NCBI RefSeq assembly: GCF_009754945.1
Contig: NZ_WPIN01000009.1
Coordinates: forward strand, 186,001 to 250,000
Length of the DNA stretch: 64,000 nucleotides
Direction of reading: 5' to 3'
DNA from: Spirosoma arboris
Lineage (GTDB): Bacteria; Bacteroidota; Bacteroidia; Cytophagales; Spirosomataceae
The notes beneath the pieces were generated by a model. It ran no database searches. It saw nothing but the letters and a program-made list of their open reading frames with translations, and had not been told where the DNA came from. Below are positions 35,594 through 43,813 of the stretch, piece by piece (within the stretch, counting starts at the first letter, position 1; each line of letters opens with the position of its first letter). The position numbers and the translations under genes are program-made.

Positions 35594-36436
35594 TTACTTC
35601 GCTTTGCGGATGTAAATATTCCCGTTCATGTTCTTCATCATGACTTCGGGGCCACCACCATTGATTTTTCCGTACACCCAATCATCAATCTTCACCTGAT
35701 ACATACCCGATTGGTTAGTACGGTTCACTTTGGGCTGGTTTTTATCGACATCAATGTCGAAATCGCTATAAATATCGCCCCGATCAGATTTGAGTTTGCT
35801 GTTCGCTTTTACGCTGGCGGGGAAGGTTACATCGACATTGCCGTTCAACGTAGAGAATGCCATGGGCGTATCTGAATCAATGGATTTGAAACTGGCAATC
35901 AGGTTTCCATTTACCGTATTTGCCACAACAGAACCGGAAACGTTGGTCATGTGGATGTAGCCGTTTACGTTCGTTGCTTCCAGGGTACCGCTCACGTTCT
36001 CGATTTCAATCGTACCATTATTGATGGTACTCACCTTCATCGAAAAACGCTGAGGTACTTTAATCGTCAGGTCAATAGTCTGTCTGGTTGTATTGGCGTT
36101 GACGTTTATGTTGTTGTTTTTCTCTTCGGCACTAACGTCGAGCGGCAAGCCCGTTGCAATGCGTTTCATGCCGTTGGAATTTCGATCAGAGCGGTCATCA
36201 TCATCGTCGCGTCGTCCGCGTTTTGGGCTGGCCACAATGTCGATTACTACGTCTTTGCCGCTGTAACCAACTACGTGAACAGAGCCATTAATAAGGCCTA
36301 CGCGCAAATTGCCTGGCTTCGATGGGTCGCTTAAGGGAACGACTAATTGCTCTTTCACTTCATTCTGAGCTGCTAATGGGCGGGTAGCGAGCAGCCCGAT
36401 GAACAGGAGTCCAATTGTCAAATTACTAGTTTTCAT
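35594..36436 (-). CDS. Secreted DUF4097-like protein
   Basis: 280 residues with a signal peptide (1-23, LAAQN). The protein is a beta-helix of short strands (TIEIENVSGTLEATNVNG, ANTVNGNLIASF) typical of DUF4097, with an acidic-basic stretch RGRRDDDDDRSDRNSNG near residue 80. Its start overlaps the stop of the upstream gene by one base (TAATG), so the two are translationally coupled. It is similar to that neighbour in length and strand pattern. It probably resides in the periplasm or outer membrane. Role unknown. Confidence 0.88.
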   Translation of the reverse strand: MKTSNLTIGLLFIGLLATRPLAAQNEVKEQLVVPLSDPSKPGNLRVGLINGSVHVVGYSGKDVVIDIVASPKRGRRDDDDDRSDRNSNGMKRIATGLPLDVSAEEKNNNINVNANTTRQTIDLTIKVPQRFSMKVSTINNGTIEIENVSGTLEATNVNGYIHMTNVSGSVVANTVNGNLIASFKSIDSDTPMAFSTLNGNVDVTFPASVKANSKLKSDRGDIYSDFDIDVDKNQPKVNRTNQSGMYQVKIDDWVYGKINGGGPEVMMKNMNGNIYIRKAK

Positions 36437-37308
36437 TAGGATTGTTTTTTAATGTAAATGCTTCCGTTAAATGTTTCAAACTTGAAGGTCTTACCGCCAT
36501 TGCCGATTCGAATAGCGATGTTTTTGTTGAGCTTGTAGACCGTTCCTTCACCGTTGTGCTCAGTCGTTTTAATCGCCTGCACTGGCAAAACCTCTGTATT
36601 AGGGAAATCGGTGAAAAACTTGCCCTGGAATGTCTTGAATTGCAGATCAGCCGATAGATTGGCCGGGTAACTCACATTGATATTTCCGTTGAGCGTGTAA
36701 TAGGACGAGTTTTCGGGTGGATTTGCTACATAATCGACGTCGAGATTTCCGTTGATGGTGTGGGCGTCTGTCGTGCCTTTTATGTTCGTCAGCGTGATGG
36801 CTCCATTTACATTACGCGCTCTGAGTGTTCCGTTAACGTCTTTGACCGTCACATTGCCCCGGTTAACCGTCGACACGACAAGGTTCATTTGGTTTGGGAC
36901 TTTCACCGTGAAATTGAGTGTAAAATCATAGTCAACATCCCGGTCGTTATTATTCCAGTTGTTCCGGTTTCGGCTCCGTCGGGGACGTGAATCGAAGGGC
37001 TCGGCGATATAGGCCACAATGCTGTCGCCCTGCTGGCCGAACTGAAGCTGGAATTCTTTTTTGCCGATTTCCAGATCCTCATTGTTTTTGGCAGTAATGG
37101 ACTTATCCACCTCTATCACGACCTTGTCGCCCGAATAGCCTTCGACTTTAATAAAGCCATTGACGTTGTAAATAGCCAGCGCACCCGTTGCGGCCTTCGA
37201 TACGGTAAATTCTTTACTAACATGCTCTTTAAATTCCTGAGCAGTTGCCGGCGTTTGGGCACAAGAGAGCACCAACCCCGCCAGTACGGGGATAATAAAC
37301 AGTTTCAT
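36436..37308 (-). CDS. Secreted DUF4097-like protein
   Basis: 290 residues with a signal peptide (1-23, ATAQE; Cys16 might alternatively serve as a lipobox, LVLSC). DUF4097 beta-helix coils are visible in VNRGNVTVKDVNGTLRARN and NGAITLTNIKGTTDAHTING. An Asn/Arg-rich loop (RRSRNRNNWNNNDRDVD) sits where the downstream paralogue has its charged loop. It is coupled to that paralogue by a TAATG overlap. It follows the sigma/anti-sigma pair across a 110-bp gap containing a palindrome, so co-transcription depends on read-through. Confidence 0.88.
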   Translation of the reverse strand: MKLFIIPVLAGLVLSCAQTPATAQEFKEHVSKEFTVSKAATGALAIYNVNGFIKVEGYSGDKVVIEVDKSITAKNNEDLEIGKKEFQLQFGQQGDSIVAYIAEPFDSRPRRSRNRNNWNNNDRDVDYDFTLNFTVKVPNQMNLVVSTVNRGNVTVKDVNGTLRARNVNGAITLTNIKGTTDAHTINGNLDVDYVANPPENSSYYTLNGNINVSYPANLSADLQFKTFQGKFFTDFPNTEVLPVQAIKTTEHNGEGTVYKLNKNIAIRIGNGGKTFKFETFNGSIYIKKQS

Positions 37309-37335
37309 CGTTGTTGTTTGGATTTAAGGTTTTTG

Positions 37336-37413
37336 TTTTTTGTCATCCCGACGCAGGAGGGATCTTAAAGCGTACTATTCCGAAGATCCCTCCTGCGTCG
37401 GGATGACAAAAAA
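37336..37413. repeat. Perfect 31-bp-arm palindrome, GTCATCCCGACG family
   Basis: 37336-37366 pairs perfectly with 37383-37413. Related to 7935-8031: ATTCC is ATCCC here and each change is mirrored on the other arm. The T-run and A-run at its ends allow termination in either direction. Confidence 0.94.
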
Positions 37414-37418
37414 GAATA

Positions 37419-38261
37419 TTAGGACAAGTCCCGGATACTTTGCTCGATTTTGCCTTTGACTAAGTCGTTCAGGTTGTCGTTTCGAAGCAATTCCCGAAGG
37501 TGCTTGACGGATCGTTTCTCCTGTAGTTTCACCATCACATCCGCCAGCGCTGACTGAACTAATGGTGATTCCTGTTGCGTGATGGACAGTACCAAACCTT
37601 CGCGGACTTTTGCATTATCGGCCAGTTTGGCGAGCGCTTCCAGCGTAACCAGGCGCACATTCACATTATCATCGTTGTTGAGTGTAGTCAGTAAGGCTTC
37701 AATTACTCGCCCATCTGTCTGATTGATTTCTTCGGTATAACTCACAGCCCGGAGTCGCTCAGAAGCAGATGGATTTTCCAGCAACGAGAGCATCATCATC
37801 TGGCGCATTTCCTGCACCTGCGTTGAGAGCGTGTCAATCTGTTGTTTGTAAGCTACCGTTGGTGAGTTGGCGTGGTTTATCCAATAACCGGCACCCAAAC
37901 CAACAGTTAACAGAATAAGACTATAGGCCAGTCGGAGTGCGTTTTGGGGAACCCAAAGCTCCCGTAATTTCGCTAGTATCTGATCAAATATGCTTTCCTG
38001 TTTTTCGGTAACGGTTTCCTTATACGTATCCAGCATCGCCTGAAACCGAACCCGTGCCATTGGACTAGGCTCCGGCGTGGGCAGGTTTCCCATGAGCTGC
38101 CAAAGCTGCCGGGTCGAATCGGCTTCTGCCTGGCAAGCTGGGCACTGCGCCAGATGAGCTTCCAGACTCACCCGTTCAGCATCCGGTAATTGGTTGCTTA
38201 GCCAGTCGGTTAGCTGGTTTGTCGTCTGTTCACAGTTTATTGGCAATTTTTCCATTCTCAA
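37419..38261 (-). CDS. Anti-sigma factor: zinc-finger (zf-HC2) plus HEAT repeats
   Basis: 280 residues. The N-terminal zf-HC2 domain has C10, H36, C40 and C43 (HLAQCPACQ). A TM helix lies at about 110-128 (LAYSLILLTVGLGAGYW). The C-terminal periplasmic part (about 160-280) is made of HEAT-like repeats (NDDNVNVRLVTLEALAKLAD). The N-terminus should bind the ECF sigma factor encoded upstream; the genes overlap by up to 32 bp. HEAT repeats suggest a protein-binding sensor in the periplasm. The start could be Met3 (38255). Confidence 0.88.
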   Translation of the reverse strand: MRMEKLPINCEQTTNQLTDWLSNQLPDAERVSLEAHLAQCPACQAEADSTRQLWQLMGNLPTPEPSPMARVRFQAMLDTYKETVTEKQESIFDQILAKLRELWVPQNALRLAYSLILLTVGLGAGYWINHANSPTVAYKQQIDTLSTQVQEMRQMMMLSLLENPSASERLRAVSYTEEINQTDGRVIEALLTTLNNDDNVNVRLVTLEALAKLADNAKVREGLVLSITQQESPLVQSALADVMVKLQEKRSVKHLRELLRNDNLNDLVKGKIEQSIRDLS

Positions 38262-38802
38262 TCGTCAGATAAATTTTCTTTAACTCGTTCATCGCCCGGT
38301 GTACCCGCACTTTTATCGCTCCCTCCGTCGTATTCAGCACCCGCGCAATTTCCTCGTACTTTAATTCCTGAAATCGACTCAGTACCAGTACTTCGCGATT
38401 CTCAGCACTTAACTTCGCCATGGCCCGATGCAGCATATCCAGTTCCTGTTCTTTCTGTACATGCTCATCGGCGGCTGGTCCTCCTCCAATTCGTTCGGCT
38501 ACATCGGCCAGATCGTACTGATGCGACGAACGTTTGTTCTGTTTACTATGATCGGCCAGTACGTTCCGGGCCAGATGGTACATCCAACTTCTAAACTCAC
38601 CATCACCCGTGAACGTATGCCGATACTTGAGCATTCTGTAGAACACAGTTTGCACCATGTCCTCGCTGGCTTCGCGCTGATTTGTCATGTGGAAAAGAAA
38701 GCCGAGTAAGGGACGATTGTATCGCTCGAAGAGCAAGCCCATCGTATCCATATTGCCTGCCTTTACCTGCAGCATCAGCGCGTTGTCTGTCAGAGAGCTC
38801 AA
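38230..38802 (-). CDS. ECF-type RNA polymerase sigma factor
   Basis: 190 residues, the normal ECF length. Region 2 is visible at about 25-95 (LLFERYNRPLLGFLFHMT, REASEDMVQTVFYRMLKY) and region 4 at about 130-180 (EVLVLSRFQELKYEEIA, EGAIKVRVHRAMNELK). It should direct transcription of envelope genes when released by the membrane anti-sigma factor whose gene overlaps its 3' end. The two DUF4097 genes downstream are candidate targets. A poly-T stretch lies just upstream of the gene, near 38877-38889. Confidence 0.94.
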   Translation of the reverse strand: MSSLTDNALMLQVKAGNMDTMGLLFERYNRPLLGFLFHMTNQREASEDMVQTVFYRMLKYRHTFTGDGEFRSWMYHLARNVLADHSKQNKRSSHQYDLADVAERIGGGPAADEHVQKEQELDMLHRAMAKLSAENREVLVLSRFQELKYEEIARVLNTTEGAIKVRVHRAMNELKKIYLTIENGKIANKL

Positions 38803-38904
38803 CCGAATTTATGTCGTTGTTTACTGTTATTTGGACTGGAAACCGTGCGAAATTGGGAAGGTTACAGAAAAAAGTAAATTTTTTTTTCTAATGGCGTACC
38901 AACA

Positions 38905-39561
38905 TCAATTCGCTACTTCAACCACTGCTCGAATCATCTGTGTATCAGTAATATGATCCAGCATAAAACAAGCCAGATCAGCACGGCTAATTTGGAAACA
39001 TCTCACTAAATAATCATTGATGGCGTAGCGATACGTTCCCGTCAGCGGCTTATCTATAAGTCGGGGTGGGCGTACCGATGTCCAGTCGACAGAGCTTTGT
39101 TTTAAGATTTGCTCCATCAGTCGGGTATCGGCGTATATGTGTTTGAATATCCGTGACAGAACGTATTTCGTGAGCATACGCAATGCCCAGGGTAGTTTTG
39201 GACTAACCTCAATGGCAGATGATGAGATACATATCAGTCGTTTAACGGTTGTTCCCTGCATAGCCTTCAATATGTTGGCAACGCTAACTGAATAAACGGT
39301 TGTGGGTTTTAGCTTCTTGACCCCCAGACAAGATACAACCGCATCGTGTCCATCCACTTCTGCCGCGAATGTATTAAGCTCCATTGAGTCGCCTTGGACA
39401 ACCCGCAGATTCGGGTGCTGTTGCGTAATCGTAGCTGGATTTCGAACGATGGCTGTAATCCGATGACCCGCTGCCAGAGCTAGTTCGACAAACTGTTTTC
39501 CTGTACCACCCGTTGCGCCGAAAACCAGTATGGATAAGGGTGTTTGAGTTGATGTGTTCAT
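38905..39561 (-). CDS. NAD(P)-binding Rossmann-fold protein (atypical SDR, NmrA/YwnB-like)
   Basis: 218 residues from ATG 39561 (MNTSTQTPLSILVFGATGGTG). A longer reading to 39633 would run across the intergenic operator region and into the divergent gene. The GATGGTGKQF motif near residue 15 binds NAD(P); the fold is the NAD(P)H-binding 'NAD_binding_10' type. It lacks the classical YxxxK of active SDRs. It is divergent from the MarR gene, with matching operators in front of both, so it is the predicted MarR target. Substrate unknown. Confidence 0.9.
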   Translation of the reverse strand: MNTSTQTPLSILVFGATGGTGKQFVELALAAGHRITAIVRNPATITQQHPNLRVVQGDSMELNTFAAEVDGHDAVVSCLGVKKLKPTTVYSVSVANILKAMQGTTVKRLICISSSAIEVSPKLPWALRMLTKYVLSRIFKHIYADTRLMEQILKQSSVDWTSVRPPRLIDKPLTGTYRYAINDYLVRCFQISRADLACFMLDHITDTQMIRAVVEVAN

Positions 39562-39564
39562 GTT

Positions 39565-39583
39565 ATTACTTCGTTTTCGTAAT
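39565..39583. promoter_or_regulatory. Candidate MarR operator (left copy)
   Basis: ATTAC-N9-GTAAT with TTCGTTTTC in the middle, 4 bp in front of the oxidoreductase start. The 12-bp core TTCGTTTTCGTA (39570-39581) recurs as its exact reverse complement at 39649-39660. Confidence 0.6.
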
Positions 39584-39639
39584 TGTTTTTGTGAATGTAC
39601 AACGCTTACGTAATTAAAATAAACCCGAAGCATTATTTT

Positions 39640-39665
39640 TATTTTTGCTACGAAAACGAACTAAC
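39640..39665 (+). promoter_or_regulatory. MarR-gene promoter -7 box with abutting operator (right copy)
   Basis: TATTTTTG (39640-39647) fits TAnnTTTG. The operator copy GCTAC-GAAAACGAA-CTAAC (39647-39665) starts on its last base and ends just before the GTG start at 39667, so a bound repressor would block initiation. Confidence 0.6.
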
Positions 39666-39666
39666 T

Positions 39667-40299
39667 GTGAATAAAACCGTAGCCTTAGTCAATTTGTGGG
39701 GGGAGTTTGAGGAGAAGCATCCAGATGCCAGTATCGAAGATTTCTGCCGATATCAGCTTATTCAGCAGCGTGAAGCGGCTACGGCTACGGATAAACCGAT
39801 GGCAAGTGGGCCGCTACCCATGCATCCCAACGGTCAGTTGCTACGTCTGATTGGGCGAGTTAACAAGCTAAACATGGTATATGCCTATGCCGCTTTGGAG
39901 GGTACGGGCGTCAATCAACTGGAAGAGTTTGGGCTGCTGATGCACATTAGTCAGGCGAAAAATCCCCGGAAGACAGAGATCATCTACAGTAATCTGATGG
40001 AGCTTTCGAGCGGAACCGATATGTTGAATCGCCTGAAAAGCCGTGGCTTTATCCGGGAGTATGACGATACTGAAGACCGACGCTCGAAGCGCGTGGAATT
40101 AACAGAAGAAGGACTCGCCGTCATCGCGATCTGCCGACAGAAAATCAGTCAGTTGGCCGGCATGATGCTCCATAACATGGCCGACGACGATATTCAACTG
40201 TGTATTAAGCTGTTGAAGGGTGTTGAGCAGGAGTTTTCGGCAAGATTACCGGGTGATAAAGGGAAGAAATTTGACGAAATTGTTCGGGAGGTAATGTAG
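39667..40299 (+). CDS. MarR-family transcriptional regulator
   Basis: 210 residues from GTG 39667; the ATG at 39595 is rejected because it lies upstream of the -7 box and operator. A winged helix-turn-helix occupies about 60-190, with the wing sequence DDTEDRRSKRVELTEEG. The N-terminal VALVNLWGEFEEKHPDASIEDF extension is common in Bacteroidota MarR proteins. It probably represses itself and the divergent NAD(P)-binding gene in response to a small molecule. Its stop codon lies within the palindrome at 40296-40411. Confidence 0.9.
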   Translation: MNKTVALVNLWGEFEEKHPDASIEDFCRYQLIQQREAATATDKPMASGPLPMHPNGQLLRLIGRVNKLNMVYAYAALEGTGVNQLEEFGLLMHISQAKNPRKTEIIYSNLMELSSGTDMLNRLKSRGFIREYDDTEDRRSKRVELTEEGLAVIAICRQKISQLAGMMLHNMADDDIQLCIKLLKGVEQEFSARLPGDKGKKFDEIVREVM

Positions 40300-40411
40300 A
40301 GACGCAATCCCTTGCGTCTACTCTCCCGAATGGATTTTAACCGAATGGTTTTCTGTATTTGGGTACTAATTGCTGACGCATGAGGAGAGACGCAAGGGAT
40401 TGCGTCTCTAC
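40296..40411. repeat. Perfect 24-bp-arm palindrome spanning a convergent gene junction
   Basis: 40296-40319 pairs perfectly with 40388-40411 (core AGACGCAATCCCTTGCGTCT). The left arm contains the TAG stop (40297-40299) of the MarR gene, and the right arm ends one base before the stop of permease B. Confidence 0.94.
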
Positions 40412-40412
40412 G

Positions 40413-42839
40413 TTATTCGGACCGCAAACTCTTCACCGGATTCATAAGCGCGGCTTTTACGCTTTGCAAACTCACGGTTAACAACGCAATGCCGACGGCC
40501 AGCAAACCGGCGAGGGCAAACATCCACCATTCGATGTTGATTTTGTAGGCGAACGCCTGGAGCCAATTGTTCATGGCGTACCACGCTATGGGCGATGCAA
40601 TGAGGATAGCGACGGCAACCAGCTTCAGGAAATCTTTAGATAAGAGCGTGATGATACTGCCTACCGATGCGCCCAACACCTTACGAACTCCAATTTCTTT
40701 GGTACGTTGTTCCGTCGCATAAGCGGCTAATCCAAATAAACCCAGACAGGCAATCAGAATGGCCAGACTCGATGCCAGCGTAAAAATGGAACCGTATTGC
40801 TGCTCGGTCTGGTACTGTTTGTTATAGTGTTCATCGACGAAATAATACTCGAACGGATTGCCTGGGAATAGCTGCTTGTAGAGCTTTTCCAGCTCGCCAA
40901 CCTTGGCCTGCATGTTGTCCGTCGCCAGTCGAACAGTATAGTTCGAGTTGGGATAGCCGGGAAAAATAATCAGGGGTTCGATAGCTTGTTGGAGCGACTG
41001 ATGATGGTAATCATTGATGACACCAATCACTTCCAGTTCATTGCCAAACTTTATTTTCTGTCCAACCGCGTCCTGTGCTGATGCAAAACCAAGTGATTTA
41101 GCCGCTTTTTGATTGATCAGCACCCGGTTGGCATCCGTTCCTTTGGCACACATTTCGGGCGTGAAATTTTGCCCGGCAGCCAGGGTGATACCGTAGGTTG
41201 GCAGAAAACGATCATCGCTATAGGTAAATGCGTAGCTTTTCTTTTCGTCGCCGGGCACCGGATTCAGGCGCGTAACACCATCGGAATTGAAATTATACCA
41301 GCCACCGGGCACACTCCCCGAATTGCAATAACCATCGACATACGGCAGACTGGCTAGTTCATTGCGAAAGGCAGTTTTTCCGGCTCGTCGGGTCGAATCG
41401 GCACCCACTTCAGCACCTTTAATGACCAGCAATTGCTTGAGGTTCATGCCTAGATTCTGATTCTGCATGAACGATAATTGCTTGTACAGAACGACTGTGG
41501 CCACCATCAACACAATCGAAATAGAGAATTGGAAAACAACGAGCGTCTGCCGCACCCGAACACCTTGCCCCGACCGAACAAAGGCATTTTTTACGATGCT
41601 AATTACTGGAAAACCTGACAGCGCAAAGGCAGCATAACTCCCTGAAGCAATCGCGCCCAGCAAAACGGCTCCGGCTCCAACAATCCATAATGGACTCTGG
41701 CTAATTGATTTTAATGATAAGTTTTTGTCAATCAATTGGTTAAACGGTTCCTGGAGTAAGGTAATCAGCAGGATCGCCAGACCTAAACCCAGCGCATTTA
41801 GAAGCAGAGACTCGCCCAGAAATTGACCGATAATTTGCCCCCGATTCGCGCCAACTACTTTTCGAACACCAACTTCTTTGGCTCGTTTTAAGGCCCCCGC
41901 TGTCGATAGATTAATGTAATTGAGCCAGGCAATTACCAGAATCAGGAAGGCAATGCCGCCCAACATGTAGACAAAGCCAACTTTACCGCTGGTTGGTCGG
42001 GTGTCGCTTAAGCCATCACCAAGGTGTATGTACGTAAGCGGTTGTACGCTGGCTGTTTCGGTTGCTTTAGGCCGCGCTTTCGAAATCAATTCACTCGCTT
42101 TTGCCTGAAACGCAACAGGATCGGCTTGTGGATCAAGCAGAACGAATGTTTGCGAAAAAGCACCTTCCCAATTATCTAATCGCGCCCAGTCATTGCCATT
42201 CCGATTGGCGTCACTTTCGAGCGTACTAAGCGAATACGCCATATCGAACTGCAAATCGGAATTTGCCGGAACGTCGGCAAAAACGCCTACGATCGTGTAG
42301 GGCAATTTGCCAAACTGGCTATTCAGGGTCAATATTTTACCAATCGGGTTTTCTGCACCGAAATATGTTCGTGCTTTTGTCTGCGAAAGGGCAACCGTGT
42401 TTGGCTGGTATAGTGATGACGAACCTGCTACCACCGGAAATGAGAAGATGCGAAAGAAATCGCCATCGACGGTTAGCGAGTTTGTTTCCCGAAATGATCG
42501 TATAGCCTGCGTTTTACCAGCCTCCGGTACGGTAACAATACCCTGCTGAACAGACGTGATACGGCTAACCGCTTTAACTTCACCAAACTGCTTTTTCAGG
42601 GTCGTCGCGATGGCCGAAGGCACATAATCGTCGGACTTGCCATCCTTGTGTTGCAGGAGTATACGATACGTATTGGCCAGATTCTGGTGGAATTGATTGT
42701 AGCTTTTTTCGAAGCTAATGTACTCCAGAATCAGAACGAAAGCCGCAATACCAAGGGCCATTCCAGCAATATTGATGAGCGAAAACACGCGATTTTTGCT
42801 CAGGTTGCGAAATGCGATTTTAAGGTAGTTGAGAAGCAT
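40413..42839 (-). CDS. FtsX/MacB-like ABC transporter permease (copy B)
   Basis: 808 residues. The first TM segment is followed by ISFEKSYNQFHQN. The mid-protein motif departs from the others: NYINLSTAGALKRAKEVGVRK instead of FMNLATARS. The C-terminal FtsX module begins EQRTKEIGVRKVLGAS at about residue 710 and ends MNPVKSLRSE. The second periplasmic domain contains GVINDYHHQSLQQ. It is last in the array. The secreted-protein gene 91 bp upstream is separated from it by a strong terminator, so copy B needs its own promoter or read-through. Confidence 0.92.
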   Translation of the reverse strand: MLLNYLKIAFRNLSKNRVFSLINIAGMALGIAAFVLILEYISFEKSYNQFHQNLANTYRILLQHKDGKSDDYVPSAIATTLKKQFGEVKAVSRITSVQQGIVTVPEAGKTQAIRSFRETNSLTVDGDFFRIFSFPVVAGSSSLYQPNTVALSQTKARTYFGAENPIGKILTLNSQFGKLPYTIVGVFADVPANSDLQFDMAYSLSTLESDANRNGNDWARLDNWEGAFSQTFVLLDPQADPVAFQAKASELISKARPKATETASVQPLTYIHLGDGLSDTRPTSGKVGFVYMLGGIAFLILVIAWLNYINLSTAGALKRAKEVGVRKVVGANRGQIIGQFLGESLLLNALGLGLAILLITLLQEPFNQLIDKNLSLKSISQSPLWIVGAGAVLLGAIASGSYAAFALSGFPVISIVKNAFVRSGQGVRVRQTLVVFQFSISIVLMVATVVLYKQLSFMQNQNLGMNLKQLLVIKGAEVGADSTRRAGKTAFRNELASLPYVDGYCNSGSVPGGWYNFNSDGVTRLNPVPGDEKKSYAFTYSDDRFLPTYGITLAAGQNFTPEMCAKGTDANRVLINQKAAKSLGFASAQDAVGQKIKFGNELEVIGVINDYHHQSLQQAIEPLIIFPGYPNSNYTVRLATDNMQAKVGELEKLYKQLFPGNPFEYYFVDEHYNKQYQTEQQYGSIFTLASSLAILIACLGLFGLAAYATEQRTKEIGVRKVLGASVGSIITLLSKDFLKLVAVAILIASPIAWYAMNNWLQAFAYKINIEWWMFALAGLLAVGIALLTVSLQSVKAALMNPVKSLRSE

Positions 42840-42874
42840 AGTTTTGATAGATCATTTGTTGAGAATAGGGCATA

Positions 42875-42919
42875 AAAAAAGAGGCATAAGGTGAATTTAA
42901 AGCCTTATGCCTCTTTTTT
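42875..42919. terminator. Bidirectional intrinsic terminator
   Basis: AAAAAAGAGGCATAAGG (42875-42891) pairs perfectly with 42903-42919 around an 11-nt loop, with T-runs on both sides. It lies between the 193-aa gene and permease B. Confidence 0.9.
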
Positions 42920-42930
42920 CAGTGCCAATG

Positions 42931-43512
42931 CTATTGATTACCGGTCTTGATACCGAAACTGCGTTCGGTTTCTTTGATGATGGCTTGTTTTTCGCGCTCT
43001 GATTTGCCGAGCACATTGGCCGTACGTTCGATAATCAGCTCTTCGCCATCTTTCTCGAAGGAGTACTGCATCCAAAGCCGACCGTTTTCTTTGTCTTCTT
43101 TAACCAACACCGACGTTGGAGCTACATCGCTGGGAGACAGAGAAGAACTGGAATTCGCTTCCATCCGATCACGTGATGGCTCATCTGAACGAGAATAGGA
43201 GGTTACCTGTACGTCGGTCTGTCTTTTTCTAGCCCGTGCTTCGTGTTTCCGGTCAATGATTAGTTCACTCGATTGATTATCAACAAACCGATCCAGTGAG
43301 TCGATGATATGGTTTTCCAGCGCTTTTATTTCGCTCTTATCCATGTCTTCGATATCGAACGAACGATTATAGTGGACTGAGCGTCCCTGTTGTTCAATAT
43401 CAACGCGAATACGAAGCTCCCGACCATCGGTCGTGATATTTTTACTGGACGACCGTTGGGCTACTGCACCGAAACCAATCGAGAGTAGCAACAGAGTAAA
43501 GAGCGTTTTCAT
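42931..43512 (-). CDS. Small secreted protein of unknown function (paralogue of 49825-50460)
   Basis: 193 residues with a signal peptide (1-18, AVAQR). The mature protein has two blocks shared with the 211-aa protein at 49825. The first is near the N-terminus (DGRELRIRVDIEQQGRSVHY...DIEDMDKSE, then HIIDSLD). The second is at the C-terminus (WMQYSFEKDGEELIIERT...SEREKQAIIKETERSFG). A Ser-rich charged linker separates them. No family recognised. It is under the sigma-54-like site c and activator element (43627). It precedes a permease gene, as its paralogue does. Confidence 0.82.
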   Translation of the reverse strand: MKTLFTLLLLSIGFGAVAQRSSSKNITTDGRELRIRVDIEQQGRSVHYNRSFDIEDMDKSEIKALENHIIDSLDRFVDNQSSELIIDRKHEARARKRQTDVQVTSYSRSDEPSRDRMEANSSSSLSPSDVAPTSVLVKEDKENGRLWMQYSFEKDGEELIIERTANVLGKSEREKQAIIKETERSFGIKTGNQ

Positions 43513-43558
43513 AAAACGGCAGAAATTGCGTAGAATTTGAGGTAAGTAGAATTACTCC

Positions 43559-43574
43559 CTCCATCATCGTGCCA
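43559..43574 (-). promoter_or_regulatory. Sigma-54-like promoter (site c, weak -12)
   Basis: The minus strand reads TGGCAC-GATGA-TGGAG. The -24 half is perfect (TTGGCACG), and the -12 half departs from TTGC. The start codon of the 193-aa gene is about 47 bp downstream. Confidence 0.5.
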
Positions 43575-43626
43575 AGCGTGTATGTTGTTGTATATCAATA
43601 TCTTCTCTATATATGAAGAAATCGGT

Positions 43627-43664
43627 TGTCCGATAGCGGACACTTTTTCGTACGAGTGCGGACA
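43627..43664 (-). promoter_or_regulatory. TGTCCG-N4-CGGACA upstream activator element (site c)
   Basis: TGTCCG-ATAG-CGGACA at 43627-43642, a 16-bp spacer, CGGACA at 43659-43664. The spacer is one base longer than elsewhere and the gap to the promoter one base shorter (53), so the distal end is again exactly 90 bp from the box. Confidence 0.74.
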
Positions 43665-43676
43665 ATGTCTGAACCG

Positions 43677-43788
43677 GGATTTTTATGATTTTACTGACCG
43701 ACTTTGATTTTGTGAATTCAGCTTTCTTCGAAAACAAAATCAGTTTAATAGACAAAATCAAAGTCGGTCAGTAAAATCATAAAAATCC
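43677..43788. repeat. Perfect 37-bp-arm palindrome
   Basis: 43677-43713 pairs perfectly with 43752-43788 (core ACTGACCGACTTTGATTTTG). Its family has no other member in the window. It lies between the end of permease C and the regulatory element of site c. Confidence 0.95.
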
Positions 43789-43813
43789 TGGCGGGGTCGC
43801 CCGCACGGTCAGA

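Noticed and set aside
39595..39666. ATG start of the MarR gene 24 codons further upstream
   Set aside because: It lies upstream of the TATTTTTG box and operator and has a non-family N-terminus; GTG 39667 fits the family.
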